Assembly (NCBI GenBank): GCA_964424805.1
Contig: CAYRKH010000002.1
Coordinates: forward strand, 1 to 64,000
DNA length: 64,000 nucleotides
DNA from: IDS-8 sp964424805
Lineage (GTDB): Bacteria; Pseudomonadota; Gammaproteobacteria; Steroidobacterales; Woeseiaceae
Direction: 5' to 3'
The notes beneath the pieces are model-generated. The model saw nothing but the letters and a program-made list of their open reading frames with translations. It was not told the DNA's origin and ran no database searches. Each line of letters opens with the position of its first letter. Position 1 is the stretch's first letter. The position numbers and the translations under genes were made by a program. Below, piece by piece: positions 1 to 8,250 of the stretch.

Positions 1-94
1 CCCCGGAGCAGGCCGACAGCAGCGGCGCGCAGAGGATGGCGCCGGCAAGCGCGAGTAGCGGTCGTTGCAGGCGGGCCACGTGGGCGGAGCTCAT
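1..94 (-). CDS. Lipoprotein, N-terminal fragment (runs off left edge)
   Basis: The minus strand reads an ATG at 94-92 followed by 31 codons without a stop to the window edge. The translation is a lipoprotein signal peptide: a short n-region with two Arg, a hydrophobic stretch rich in Leu and Ala, then the lipobox Leu-Ser-Ala-Cys with Cys at residue 29. Nothing of the mature domain is visible, so no function can be given. The 16-bp palindrome at 208-223 lies upstream in an orientation that would suit this gene, so it may share regulation with the genes at 5031 and 16588. Confidence 0.7.
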   Translation of the reverse strand, partial: MSSAHVARLQRPLLALAGAILCAPLLSACSG

Positions 95-402
95 GGCGGC
101 GAACTTTCCAAGTTAATGCACTCTGGTCAATGAATCGGTTGCCCGGGTTTCCTCACTCTATCTGTCGGGAGTTTAAAATGCCGGGACCATGTCTCACGTG
201 GTTGCATTAGAGCTTTCGCTCTAGAGAATGCCGCGCCCCGCGAGCGGCAAACAACTCCGCTCAACGAGGTTTCGATGTCCCGGACCCGGCGAACAGGTGC
301 TCGACGCCCGGCTCATGTTCGAGCGCCCGTATCGGTGAATACACGACTTGACCCGGTGCGGCGCAGCCGTCACCCTTCGCTAGTCTTCCGGGGGATGGAC
401 TC
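95..402. other. Divergent intergenic region, lipoprotein gene / cstA
   Basis: This 308-base gap separates the left-edge lipoprotein gene (minus) from cstA (plus). It holds the palindrome at 208-223. A minus-strand TAGAGT at 160-155 is a possible -10 box at roughly the spacing seen for the other two palindromes. For cstA I see a TTGACC at 348-353 but no good -10 box at normal spacing. The cstA ribosome binding site is a GGGGGA run ending about 8 bases before its ATG. Confidence 0.5.
208..223. promoter_or_regulatory. Palindromic operator candidate, copy 1
   Basis: TAGAGC-TTTC-GCTCTA is a perfect 6-4-6 inverted repeat. Read on the minus strand it is TAGAGCGAAAGCTCTA, one base different from the copy at 4819-4834 and three from the copy at 16481-16496. 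That orientation points to the minus-strand lipoprotein gene, although cstA could also be the target. Confidence 0.6.
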
Positions 403-2472
403 ATGAAAGCTGGAATAACCAAACTGGCATGGGCCGCATTGGCCCTCGTCGGCGCTGCCTGCTTCGCTACCATCGCGTTGCGCCGAGGCGAATCCATCAA
501 CGCGCTCTGGATCGTGACCGCCGCCGTCGCCATCTATCTTGCCGCGTACCGCTTCTACGGCCGATTCATCGCCACCCGGGTCCTGGAACTGGATGCCACG
601 CGCGCGACGCCCGCGTACGTGCACAACGACGGGCTCGACTTCGTCCCGACGAACAAGCATGTGCTGTTCGGCCACCACTTTGCGGCCATCGCCGGGGCGG
701 GGCCGCTGGTCGGGCCGGTGCTTGCGGCGCAGATGGGCTACCTGCCCGGCACGCTGTGGCTGATCGTGGGGGTCGTGCTCGCCGGCGCCGTCCAGGATTT
801 CATGGTGCTGGTGATTTCCAGCCGCCGCGACGGCCGCTCGCTGGGCGACCTCGTGCGTGAAGAGATGGGGCAGACGGCCGGCACGATCGCGCTGGTCGGC
901 GCGTTTCTGATCATGGTCATCATCCTCGCCGTGCTTGCAATGATCGTCGTGAAGGCGCTCGCGGAGAGCCCGTGGGGCATGTTCACGGTGATCGCGACCG
1001 TTCCGATTGCAGTCTTCATGGGCGTGTACATGCGCCTCATCCGGCCGGGAAGGATCGCCGAAATATCGATCATCGGATTCCTGCTGCTGCTCGCCGCGAT
1101 CTGGTTCGGCGGCAAGATCGCGGCGCATCCGACCTGGGGTCCGGCGTTCACCTTCAGCGCCATGGAAATCACGTGGATGCTGGTCGGCTATGGTTTTGTC
1201 GCGGCGGTGCTGCCAGTGTGGCTGCTGCTCGCGCCGCGCGATTACCTTTCGACCTTCCTCAAGGTGGGCACCATCGTGGCCCTCGCGATCGGCATCCTCA
1301 TCGTCATGCCCGAGCTCAGGATGCCGGCGCTGACCCAGTTCACCGACGGCTCAGGCCCGGTGTGGAAGGGCAGCATGTTCCCGTTCCTGTTCATCACCAT
1401 CGCCTGCGGCGCCGTGTCCGGGTTCCACGCGCTTATTTCATCCGGCACGACGCCGAAGCTTTTGGCAAACGAGATGCATGCGCCCTACATCGGTTACGGC
1501 GGCATGCTGATGGAGTCCTTTGTCGCGATCATGGCCATGGTCGCCGCCTCGATCATCGATCCGGGCGTTTACTTCGCCATGAACAGCCCGGCGGCGATCA
1601 TCGGCACCGACCCCGCCACGGTCGCGGCGACCGTATCGAGCTGGGGCTTCGTGGTGACGCCGGACGTCCTGACCGCGACGGCGGCCGAGATCGGGGAGAA
1701 CAGCATCCTGTCGCGCGCCGGCGGTGCGCCGACGCTGGCCGTCGGTATCGCCCAGATCCTGCACTCGGTACTGCCTGGCGAGGGGATGATGGCGTTCTGG
1801 TATCACTTCGCGATCCTGTTCGAAGCGTTGTTCATCCTGACGGCCGTCGATGCCGGTACGCGTGCCGGGCGATTCATGCTGCAGGACCTGCTGGGCAACT
1901 TCGTGCCGGCGCTCAAGCGTACAGAGGCCTGGGGCCCGAACCTGATCGCGACCGGGGGGTGCGTCGGGCTCTGGGGATGGTTCCTGTACCAGGGCGTGTC
2001 GGACCCGCTCGGCGGTATCAACATGCTGTGGCCGTTGTTCGGCATCGCGAACCAGATGCTCGCGGGCATTGCCCTCATGCTGTGCACCGTGGTCCTGTTC
2101 AAGATGAAGCGGGACCGGTATGCCTGGGTATCGATCGTTCCCACGGTTTGGCTGCTGATCTGCACCACCGCCGCGGGCTGGATCAAGATCTTCGACCCGA
2201 ACCCGTCGATCGGCTTCCTGGCGCAGGCGAACCGCTACCGCAACGCGATCTCGTCGCGGGAGCTGATTCCGCCGTCGATCGACTTCGACGCGATGCAGCA
2301 GGTGATGATCAGTAATTACGTCAACGCCGGCCTGACCGCGGTGTTCATGTTCGTCGTGTTCGCGGTGCTGTTCTACTCGATCAAGGCGATCCGGAAAGCG
2401 CGCGGCGTGGGCGAACGCACGGACCGGGAGAGCGCGTACGTCGCGCTGGCATCGCAAGAGGCGAGCGTCTGA
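403..2472 (+). CDS. cstA: CstA family carbon-starvation / pyruvate transporter
   Basis: A 689-residue polytopic inner-membrane protein, close to the usual CstA length of about 700. CstA proteins import pyruvate (and in some species peptides) under carbon limitation. The family block GHHFAAIAGAGP sits at residues 90-101 and is followed by the conserved stretch ending in SSRRDGRSLGDLVREEMG. A second conserved region contains SGTTPKLLANE. Hydrophobic segments run through the whole length. The ATG at 403 has a GGGGGA ribosome site and the reading frame is intact. The next gene starts on the last base of this stop codon (TGATG), so the pair is translationally coupled, as is common for cstA and ybdD-type genes. 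Identity is solid; the substrate is inferred from the family. Confidence 0.95.
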   Translation: MKAGITKLAWAALALVGAACFATIALRRGESINALWIVTAAVAIYLAAYRFYGRFIATRVLELDATRATPAYVHNDGLDFVPTNKHVLFGHHFAAIAGAGPLVGPVLAAQMGYLPGTLWLIVGVVLAGAVQDFMVLVISSRRDGRSLGDLVREEMGQTAGTIALVGAFLIMVIILAVLAMIVVKALAESPWGMFTVIATVPIAVFMGVYMRLIRPGRIAEISIIGFLLLLAAIWFGGKIAAHPTWGPAFTFSAMEITWMLVGYGFVAAVLPVWLLLAPRDYLSTFLKVGTIVALAIGILIVMPELRMPALTQFTDGSGPVWKGSMFPFLFITIACGAVSGFHALISSGTTPKLLANEMHAPYIGYGGMLMESFVAIMAMVAASIIDPGVYFAMNSPAAIIGTDPATVAATVSSWGFVVTPDVLTATAAEIGENSILSRAGGAPTLAVGIAQILHSVLPGEGMMAFWYHFAILFEALFILTAVDAGTRAGRFMLQDLLGNFVPALKRTEAWGPNLIATGGCVGLWGWFLYQGVSDPLGGINMLWPLFGIANQMLAGIALMLCTVVLFKMKRDRYAWVSIVPTVWLLICTTAAGWIKIFDPNPSIGFLAQANRYRNAISSRELIPPSIDFDAMQQVMISNYVNAGLTAVFMFVVFAVLFYSIKAIRKARGVGERTDRESAYVALASQEASV

Positions 2473-2696
2473 TGGCAGGCACGGAGCGCGGGTCGCGGCT
2501 GATGACGGCATGCCGCCGCGTGTGGCGGCGGCTGGTACAGAGCGCGCGTCTCTGCTGCGGTGTGCCCGACTACGAAAGGTATGTGCGCCACCTCAGGGAG
2601 CGGCACCCGGAGCGGCCGGTGCCCGATTACGCCACGTTCTTTCGCGAACGGCAGGATGCACGCTACACGGGAGGAAGCGGTACGCGCTGCTGCTGA
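2472..2696 (+). CDS. YbdD/YjiX family small protein (CstA partner)
   Basis: A 74-residue cytoplasmic protein of the YbdD/YjiX family (PF04328), nearly always found next to cstA. The family features are visible: an aromatic/basic N-terminus, the block CCGVPDYERYVRHL near residues 28-41, the PVPDYATFFRERQDARY segment and a C-terminal Cys-Cys. It overlaps the cstA stop by one base. The family is thought to assist the transporter, but no catalytic residues can be assigned. It ends 33 bases before the convergent minus-strand gene, and I see no clear terminator between them. Confidence 0.9.
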   Translation: MAGTERGSRLMTACRRVWRRLVQSARLCCGVPDYERYVRHLRERHPERPVPDYATFFRERQDARYTGGSGTRCC

Positions 2697-2729
2697 GCCG
2701 CGATGGCGTGATCCCGGCTCCTGCGCCCG

Positions 2730-3359
2730 TCAGCCGCCGGGATCCTTCTCCTTCTCGGCCAGCCGCCGTAACACGAACGGCGCCAGGATTTCCTCGAAGG
2801 CGCCGGGTTCCCCGGTTTCGCTGCCGGCCAGCAGCACGGAGATGCCGAAGCCGGTATCCCCCTGCCGTACCGCCAGGCCGTCACCCCACCACAGCGCCTC
2901 GTCACCAACGTCGCGGGGTACGGGGTCTGAGGGTATTTCACCCTGCAGTGCAGCGTCCCTGAACGCCTGCAGGTACTTGGCCGATTGCCCGCTACCGCTT
3001 GGCCAGTTCATGACGTGCAGAATTGCAAAACTGCGGTCGAGGGATGTCGAAGTGCCGGGCTGTGAGGTTTCCTTCCTTGCTTTGATGGCCCAGAGGCATG
3101 CAGACGAGTATGAGCCGTCGGACTCGTATCCGACATCCTGGCGTATTCCGGGGTGAACCGGCAAACCGACGACTTCCGAAATCTCCGCGGGCTCGAGCAG
3201 CGTACAGGCATCCAGCTGCAGCACACCGGTTGCTCGCGGTTCAGCGTTTACAGCGGGTGCGTGATTGAGAAAGCCAAACGACAAAGCGATGACGGCGACT
3301 TCGCAGGAAACGCGTACTCTGGCCGACAGAAGTGTGGGCGCATCAGGCTTCGGCAGCAC
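2730..3359 (-). CDS. Secreted hypothetical protein
   Basis: A 209-residue protein that starts at a GTG with an AGGGAG ribosome site nine bases upstream. A hydrophobic segment near residues 20-32 followed by a small-residue region looks like a signal peptide, so it is probably periplasmic. The mature part begins with DACTLLEPAEISEVVGLPV, a pattern that resembles the start of DUF3558-like bacterial lipoproteins, but I cannot confirm a family. It contains two Cys in the mature part that could form a disulfide. The start overlaps the end of the upstream aminotransferase gene by 17 bases on the same strand, so the two are very likely co-transcribed. Function unknown. Confidence 0.75.
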   Translation of the reverse strand: MLPKPDAPTLLSARVRVSCEVAVIALSFGFLNHAPAVNAEPRATGVLQLDACTLLEPAEISEVVGLPVHPGIRQDVGYESDGSYSSACLWAIKARKETSQPGTSTSLDRSFAILHVMNWPSGSGQSAKYLQAFRDAALQGEIPSDPVPRDVGDEALWWGDGLAVRQGDTGFGISVLLAGSETGEPGAFEEILAPFVLRRLAEKEKDPGG

Positions 3360-4536
3360 GACGGAACTCCCTGTCGTTGACGTAGTCGGCTATGCGGTCC
3401 ATGGCGACCTGGAGCCGCTCGAACGGCTCAGATCCGAAGCATATCCTGATATGGCCTTTCCCCGCCGGTCCGTAAAAGCTCCCGGCCTCCACGGCAACCT
3501 GCTTCTGGTGCAACAACTCCCTTGCGAACTGAACGTCCGGTATGCCAAGGCTGCTTATATCCGGAAACGCGTATATGGTGCCTTCGGGAACCGGGCAACG
3601 AACGCCGGGGATTTCATTCAATCGCGCGCATACGAGATCCCGGCGCCTGCGGTCGTTCTCCAACATCTGGAGGCGAGAGTCCTGGGGCCCTGATAGCGCT
3701 GCGCGCCCGCCTTCCTGGATGAAAACGTTGACGTGTGTGACGTCATTCAAGCTGACCTTCATGAGTGCATCTACATAGCGTCCCGAAGCCGCCAGGTAGC
3801 CCAACCGCCAGCCGTCCATGGCGAATGCCTTGGTGAACGCGAAATGCGAAATCGTGCGTTCCGCCATCCCCGGCAGGCTGGCGATACTGACATGCTGTCT
3901 GCCGTCATAGACTATCTGTTCGTACACTTCGTCCGACATGACGAGCAGGTCGTGCTCCCGGGCGATCCGCGCAATCGACATTAGCTCTTCGCGGTCGTAG
4001 ACCCGGCCTGTCGGATTCGCCGGGTTTACCAGGCTGATCATCCTGGTTCTCGGCGTAATCTTGCTGCGGATTGCTCGCTCCTCGATTCGGAATTCGCGCG
4101 ATGCGTCCAGGGCTGCCGTAACGACCGTGGCGCCGGCAAGTTCTATCTTGTTGATGTGCTGCGGATAGTAGGGCTCCAGCAGAATGACCTCATCGCCAGG
4201 GTCCAGCGCGGCCATGCACGTAATATAGGCGGCGTGAGTGAGGCCGTTGGTGACGATAATCTCGTCCGGGGAGACCGAAATCGCGTTGTACTCCGCGAGT
4301 TTCGCTACGATGCTTTGGCGGAACCCGGCGTTGCCCGCGGGATGGCCGTAGTGGACGAGGCCCTGGTCGAGCGCCTCTTTCGCCGCATCCTTGATGTGCT
4401 GCGGCGTGTCCGCGTCAGGTCTACCGACCTCCAGGTGAATAATATCCACGCCCTGGCTTTCGAGGGCCATGGCTTCGGTATACATGCCGAGGCTTTTTTC
4501 TGAAGAATCGCTTATGCGTTTAGCGGGCCAGCGCAT
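3343..4536 (-). CDS. Class I/II PLP-dependent aminotransferase
   Basis: A 397-residue fold-type I aminotransferase, cytoplasmic, with the normal family length. Visible landmarks are NPANPTG at 171-177, the PLP-pyridine Asp in SDEVYE (Asp202), and the Schiff-base Lys in FTKAFAMDGWRLG (Lys236). The Arg that binds the substrate carboxylate is expected in the C-terminal HIRICFG block. Family members transfer amino groups from aspartate, aromatic or branched amino acids to 2-oxoglutarate; the exact substrate is not readable. It is divergent from the TonB receptor at 5031 and precedes the secreted protein at 2730-3359. The upstream region carries three TTGTCC repeats spaced exactly 28 bases apart and an inverted repeat, which may be its regulatory sites. 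Confidence 0.93.
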   Translation of the reverse strand: MRWPAKRISDSSEKSLGMYTEAMALESQGVDIIHLEVGRPDADTPQHIKDAAKEALDQGLVHYGHPAGNAGFRQSIVAKLAEYNAISVSPDEIIVTNGLTHAAYITCMAALDPGDEVILLEPYYPQHINKIELAGATVVTAALDASREFRIEERAIRSKITPRTRMISLVNPANPTGRVYDREELMSIARIAREHDLLVMSDEVYEQIVYDGRQHVSIASLPGMAERTISHFAFTKAFAMDGWRLGYLAASGRYVDALMKVSLNDVTHVNVFIQEGGRAALSGPQDSRLQMLENDRRRRDLVCARLNEIPGVRCPVPEGTIYAFPDISSLGIPDVQFARELLHQKQVAVEAGSFYGPAGKGHIRICFGSEPFERLQVAMDRIADYVNDREFRRAAEA

Positions 4537-4566
4537 GTATCACCTCTGAATCACGGAATCGGACGA

Positions 4567-4630
4567 TTGTCCATAGCATCGTAGCGCAACCGGTTTGTCC
4601 TAACCGGCCTTGATTAGGGCTCTTGTCCTA
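4567..4630. repeat. Three TTGTCC direct repeats at 28-base spacing
   Basis: TTGTCC occurs at 4567-4572, 4595-4600 and 4623-4628; the last two extend to TTGTCCTA. The start-to-start distance is exactly 28 bases in both intervals. The array lies 30-95 bases upstream of the aminotransferase start and could be binding sites for a regulator. Confidence 0.5.
4590..4607. promoter_or_regulatory. Inverted repeat upstream of the aminotransferase
   Basis: CCGGTT-TGTCCT-AACCGG is a perfect 6-6-6 inverted repeat that contains the central TTGTCC copy. It lies about 55 bases upstream of the aminotransferase ATG and is an operator candidate. Confidence 0.4.
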
Positions 4631-4818
4631 CGGGGTATACGACCACAGCCCTTCGCTGTGCTGGCTCATGGGCTTTTTGGGTCGGGAAGTGCTAGGGAAT
4701 GGACGGCAGCCAGGTCCGTAACGCCGACGAATGCTCCTGGTAGGGCATGCGACTTTTGACTTGCGAGACAGATGCTTCGTGGCACTACGACCTGCGCTTC
4801 TACAGTCGTCGGTTCGGC

Positions 4819-4834
4819 TAGAGCGAACGCTCTA
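4819..4834. promoter_or_regulatory. Palindromic operator candidate, copy 2
   Basis: TAGAGC-GAAC-GCTCTA is a perfect 6-4-6 palindrome (7-2-7 if the centre is included). It is followed by AAATT. Its centre lies about 63 bases before the predicted transcription start, the position typical of activators that bind upstream of the -35 box. It matches the copy at 16481-16496 at 14 of 16 positions. Confidence 0.65.
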
Positions 4835-4853
4835 AAATTGTTTCCTCGACCTG

Positions 4854-4883
4854 CTGACCTTCGCGCTTTGGATGTCTTATAGT
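4854..4883 (+). promoter_or_regulatory. Promoter of the TonB receptor gene
   Basis: A CTGACC -35 box (4854-4859) and a TATAGT -10 box (4878-4883) are separated by 18 bases. The same arrangement (CTGAAA, 18 bases, TATAGT) follows the palindrome at 16481. The weak -35 box fits an activator-dependent promoter. The leader to the GTG at 5031 would be about 140 bases. Confidence 0.55.
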
Positions 4884-4967
4884 CACCGATCGGGGGAGCC
4901 TTCGAGAGCAGCCATAATTCTATCGACTGCGGCTGTCTCAATCGCTGGGCAAACACCGAAGGGGGAT

Positions 4968-4992
4968 GATCCCGAGCGCACTGCTTGGGATC
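4968..4992 (+). other. Leader hairpin before the TonB receptor
   Basis: GATCCCGAGC and GCTTGGGATC form a 10-bp stem with one G-T pair around a 5-base loop, inside the predicted 5' leader. There is no T-run. It may affect mRNA stability or translation; no riboswitch class is recognised. Confidence 0.4.
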
Positions 4993-5030
4993 GAGTTTGA
5001 TCATGTGACTATGATACGGGGGATCCTATA

Positions 5031-8024
5031 GTGGTCATTCGACGAGGAACTGGCTTGGGGCGAGCGTCGTTGACGAGCTGCGCCGCTGCTGTCGCGGCTG
5101 CACTTCTACCAAACCCATCCACGGCACAAGAAACGAATGAATCGGGCCAGATCGAGGAGATTATGGTCACCGGTTCCCGAATCGCGCGGCCTGAACTCAC
5201 CACGCAGTCGCCCGTGACAGTAATCGGTGCACCGGAATACGCGCTGTCCGGCACGACCGGGATCGAAGAGCTGCTGAATACCATGCCGCAGGTACTGCCG
5301 GGTGAAGGCGGCTATACCAACAACGAAGGCAGTGGTGTTGCAACCGTCGATCTTCGGGGGCTCGGTATTCAGCGCTCCCTGGTCCTCGTTAATGGACGTC
5401 GCTGGGTCTTCTTCGATGCGCGGCAGGTGACCGACCTGAATACGCTGCCTGCGGCGCTGATTGCCGGCACGGAAATCGTGACCGGCGGCTCTTCCGCGGT
5501 ATATGGCTCGGATGCGGTTGGCGGTGTGGTCAACTTCATCCTGAAGGACGACTTCGAGGGCCTGGAGTTCACGAGCCAGTACGACCTCAGCGACGAGGGT
5601 GACGGCCACGTAGTCAATTTCGACCTTACCCTGGGCGATAACTTCGCGGATGACAAGGGCAATGCGGTCATCTACATGAACTACATGCGCCGTGCATCGG
5701 TGCTGGCGGCCGCCCGGCCACAGTCCGTTGACTTCCTCGTTGACGGTGTCGATGCAAACGGCAACCCGGCCCTGGTGCCGGGTGGAAGCTCCTCTCATCC
5801 CAATTCCAGGATCTATGGTTTTCCGCTGGCGGGTCCGCCGCTCGCAGCCAGGCCGGGCGTGCAGCAGGCGCTGGCGGATGCCGGGCTCGCTGGTGCCACG
5901 TCTTTCGGGTTCAAATTCGATGACTCCGGGCAGAATGTGAGCCCTTATGTCAGCCCGGATGACAATTACAACTTCAATCCTTTGAACTATCTGCAGTTGC
6001 CGCAGAACCGCAAAATGGTTGGCGCGCTCGTCAACTACGACATTACGGACCGGGTCCAGGGCTACGCGGAGCTCGCGTTCGTGCAGAACCTGGTCGAAAC
6101 CAAGCGGGCGCCGACGGCTGGTGGCGGCGAGCAGCTCATACAGGTAGACAGCCCGTTCCTGCCGCCGGCCATCCAGAACCTGTTCGCGGCGCTTGACGCA
6201 ACGGAGGGCTCCTTGCAGCTGGACGCCGACGGCAACCCCGTGCTGGGTGGCGACGGCCTGCCCGTCATCATACCGGCAGCGACCCGCAACGACGGCTACA
6301 CCACGGTGAGCGTGAGCCGGCGGCTGGAGGAGCTCGGCACTCGTGACGTGATTTTCGAGCGCAACTCCCTGCGAAGCGTGCTTGGCGCCCGGGCCGATCT
6401 CGGCGACGTCGGATTCCTCAAAGGCGCCTCGCTCGACGCCTATTATTCCTGGGCGCGCACCCGTAACGTCCAGAACTCCTTCGGCAGTTCCCTCGCGGCG
6501 GCATTCGCACAGGGAATCACCACGGAGTTCGATGCAAACGGCAACGTGGTCTGCACGAATACCGCCGACAATTGCGTACCCATCAATATCTTCGGTGCGA
6601 ACATTTCCGAAGACGCGGTTCAGTTCCTGAGCACCAGCCAGACCAGCAGTGAGACCGCACTGATGCAGGTGGCCTCGGCGGTGCTGACCGCCGACACCTT
6701 CGATCTGCCGGCCGGGCCTGTGGGAATAGCGTTCGGGGCTGAATGGCGTGACATGGAGGGCTTTTTCTACCCGTCGCAGGGCGGGCTCGGTGATGCCGAC
6801 TCGAAGCCGTCCGGTGGCTCCTATGCCGTCAAGGAAGTCTTCGGCGAGGTCCTGGTGCCGGTTCTCGATACGGTCAATTTCAGCGGCGCGTTCCGCGTCT
6901 CTGATTACACCTTGCCCGGCATCGACACCTCAACGACGTGGGGCGCGGGGCTGACATGGTCGCCGACGGATTCGATCATGCTGCGCAGCAACTTCCAGCG
7001 GGCGGTACGGGCTCCGAGCATCGACGAGCTCTTCGTCGCGGCGTCCGGAACCTCTCCGGCTGCAACCGACCCATGTGCCCAGCCGGCGGCTGCAACGAAC
7101 CCGGTCGTTCGAGACCTGTGTATCGCCAACGGGGTGCCGCCGTTCCTGGTCGGCGACCCCGCCGTGCAGCCCAGCTTCCAGATCAGCGACGTTACCGGTG
7201 GCAATCCGAACCTCGACGAGGAGGAGGCCGACACCTATACCGTCGGTTTCGTCTTGACGCCCAAAGAGCTGTTCGGCGGCTTCACGATTACCCTGGACTA
7301 CTACAATATCGACGTTAAGGACGCCATCGCCCGCCTGGGCGGTACGGTCAACAACGTACTGGACCTTTGCTTCAACCAGATCCAGGATATCAACAGCCCG
7401 TTCTGCCAGGCCGTCGTAAGGCAGCCGAACGGTGTGATCGGTGGAGAAGACGGTGGTGTGTTTATCTTGAACACCAACGTCGGCCGCCTCGAAACCGATG
7501 GCATCGACTTGCGCGTCAACTACGACTTTGACGTGAATTTCGGGCTCTTTGAGAACGCAAGCTCTTTCGACATAGCGTTCGGCGCAACATGGGTCAATTC
7601 CTACGCGGAAACGCTGGTGGCCGAGTTGCCGGACAGGGTCAACGAGTGCGTCGGGAGCTTTGGCCTGACCTGCGAAGAGCCCAAGCCGGAGTGGAAAGCC
7701 ACCACTCGCGTGAACTGGAACGATGGTCCATTTACCGCGAGCCTGAGGTGGCGCTGGATCGACGGGGTGACCGACGACCGGATTACCCTCGGCGGGGCCA
7801 ACCCGGCGGATTTTCCGGTGCCTACGATTTCCTCGGTCAGCTATTTCGACTTGACCGCTCGTTACGAGCCAAGTGAGAAGTACGCCGTGACGTTTGGTAT
7901 CCAGAACCTGGCCGACAAAACGCAACCGCTCGTCGGCACCTCCCAGGAGCAGCTGAACACCTTCCCGGAGACGTACGATCCGTTCGGACGCAACTTCTTC
8001 CTGAACTTCAGCATGCGTCTGTAG
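5031..8024 (+). CDS. TonB-dependent outer-membrane receptor (997 aa)
   Basis: A large TonB-dependent receptor that would import a ligand across the outer membrane using TonB/ExbBD energy. A signal peptide ends near TAQ (residues about 31-33). It is followed by EEIMVTGSRI at 43-52, the usual start of the plug, and by the plug blocks NGRRW, GGSSAVYGSDAVGGVVNFIL and LRGLG. The rest is beta-barrel, and the chain ends FFLNFSMRL as expected for outer-membrane insertion. The only start possible in frame is the GTG at 5031, because an in-frame stop lies at 4998-5000. The palindrome and promoter upstream suggest regulated expression. The exported hydrolases downstream suggest a peptide- or amide-like ligand, which is inference only. 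It belongs to the same VTGSRI class as the receptors at 50825 and 59713. Confidence 0.93.
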   Translation: MVIRRGTGLGRASLTSCAAAVAAALLPNPSTAQETNESGQIEEIMVTGSRIARPELTTQSPVTVIGAPEYALSGTTGIEELLNTMPQVLPGEGGYTNNEGSGVATVDLRGLGIQRSLVLVNGRRWVFFDARQVTDLNTLPAALIAGTEIVTGGSSAVYGSDAVGGVVNFILKDDFEGLEFTSQYDLSDEGDGHVVNFDLTLGDNFADDKGNAVIYMNYMRRASVLAAARPQSVDFLVDGVDANGNPALVPGGSSSHPNSRIYGFPLAGPPLAARPGVQQALADAGLAGATSFGFKFDDSGQNVSPYVSPDDNYNFNPLNYLQLPQNRKMVGALVNYDITDRVQGYAELAFVQNLVETKRAPTAGGGEQLIQVDSPFLPPAIQNLFAALDATEGSLQLDADGNPVLGGDGLPVIIPAATRNDGYTTVSVSRRLEELGTRDVIFERNSLRSVLGARADLGDVGFLKGASLDAYYSWARTRNVQNSFGSSLAAAFAQGITTEFDANGNVVCTNTADNCVPINIFGANISEDAVQFLSTSQTSSETALMQVASAVLTADTFDLPAGPVGIAFGAEWRDMEGFFYPSQGGLGDADSKPSGGSYAVKEVFGEVLVPVLDTVNFSGAFRVSDYTLPGIDTSTTWGAGLTWSPTDSIMLRSNFQRAVRAPSIDELFVAASGTSPAATDPCAQPAAATNPVVRDLCIANGVPPFLVGDPAVQPSFQISDVTGGNPNLDEEEADTYTVGFVLTPKELFGGFTITLDYYNIDVKDAIARLGGTVNNVLDLCFNQIQDINSPFCQAVVRQPNGVIGGEDGGVFILNTNVGRLETDGIDLRVNYDFDVNFGLFENASSFDIAFGATWVNSYAETLVAELPDRVNECVGSFGLTCEEPKPEWKATTRVNWNDGPFTASLRWRWIDGVTDDRITLGGANPADFPVPTISSVSYFDLTARYEPSEKYAVTFGIQNLADKTQPLVGTSQEQLNTFPETYDPFGRNFFLNFSMRL

Positions 8025-8048
8025 CAGGGCGACCGCATCCTGCACGTT

Positions 8049-8078
8049 ACCCGGGGCTCGGAGGATCGAGTCCCGGGT
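8049..8078 (+). terminator. Strong hairpin after the TonB receptor gene
   Basis: ACCCGGGGCTCG and CGAGTCCCGGGT form a 12-bp stem with one mismatch around a 6-base loop, 25 bases after the stop codon. There is no T-run, so it may be an attenuator or a Rho-assisted stop rather than a classical terminator. The gap from 8025 to 8250 holds nothing else I recognise. Confidence 0.5.
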
Positions 8079-8250
8079 AGCGGCAGCTTCTCAATGATCT
8101 ATCGATGCGAGCGGAGCCTGCGTCGGTCGGCACAGTCGGCCGGGGGTACTCGATCGGAAGTGTGAACCCTCTGCCGCTCGCACGCCCCTCCGGGATCCGG
8201 CGGCGAGTCAAGGAGTGTCCCGCAGTACCGATGTAAAAGGAGGACGGCCA

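Larger units (their letters stand above)
4537..5030. other. Divergent intergenic region, aminotransferase / TonB receptor
   Basis: A 494-base gap. The left part holds three TTGTCC repeats (4567, 4595, 4623) and an inverted repeat (4590-4607). The right part holds a palindrome (4819-4834), a promoter (4854-4883) and a leader hairpin (4968-4992). A 112-codon minus-strand frame at 4666-5004 covers these elements and is not considered a gene. Confidence 0.6.

Noticed and set aside
345..390. TTGACC at 348-353 as a cstA promoter
   Set aside because: No acceptable -10 box lies 16-18 bases downstream, so it was not listed as a promoter.
972..2315. A 447-codon open frame in another frame of cstA, and similar long frames on both strands elsewhere
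   Set aside because: They overlap strong family matches, have Arg/Gly/Pro-rich composition and are the usual by-products of high GC; none has a signal peptide or motif.
4666..5004. A 112-codon minus-strand frame between the aminotransferase and TonB receptor genes
   Set aside because: It overlaps the palindrome, promoter and leader hairpin of the receptor gene, has no recognisable motif and no good ribosome site.
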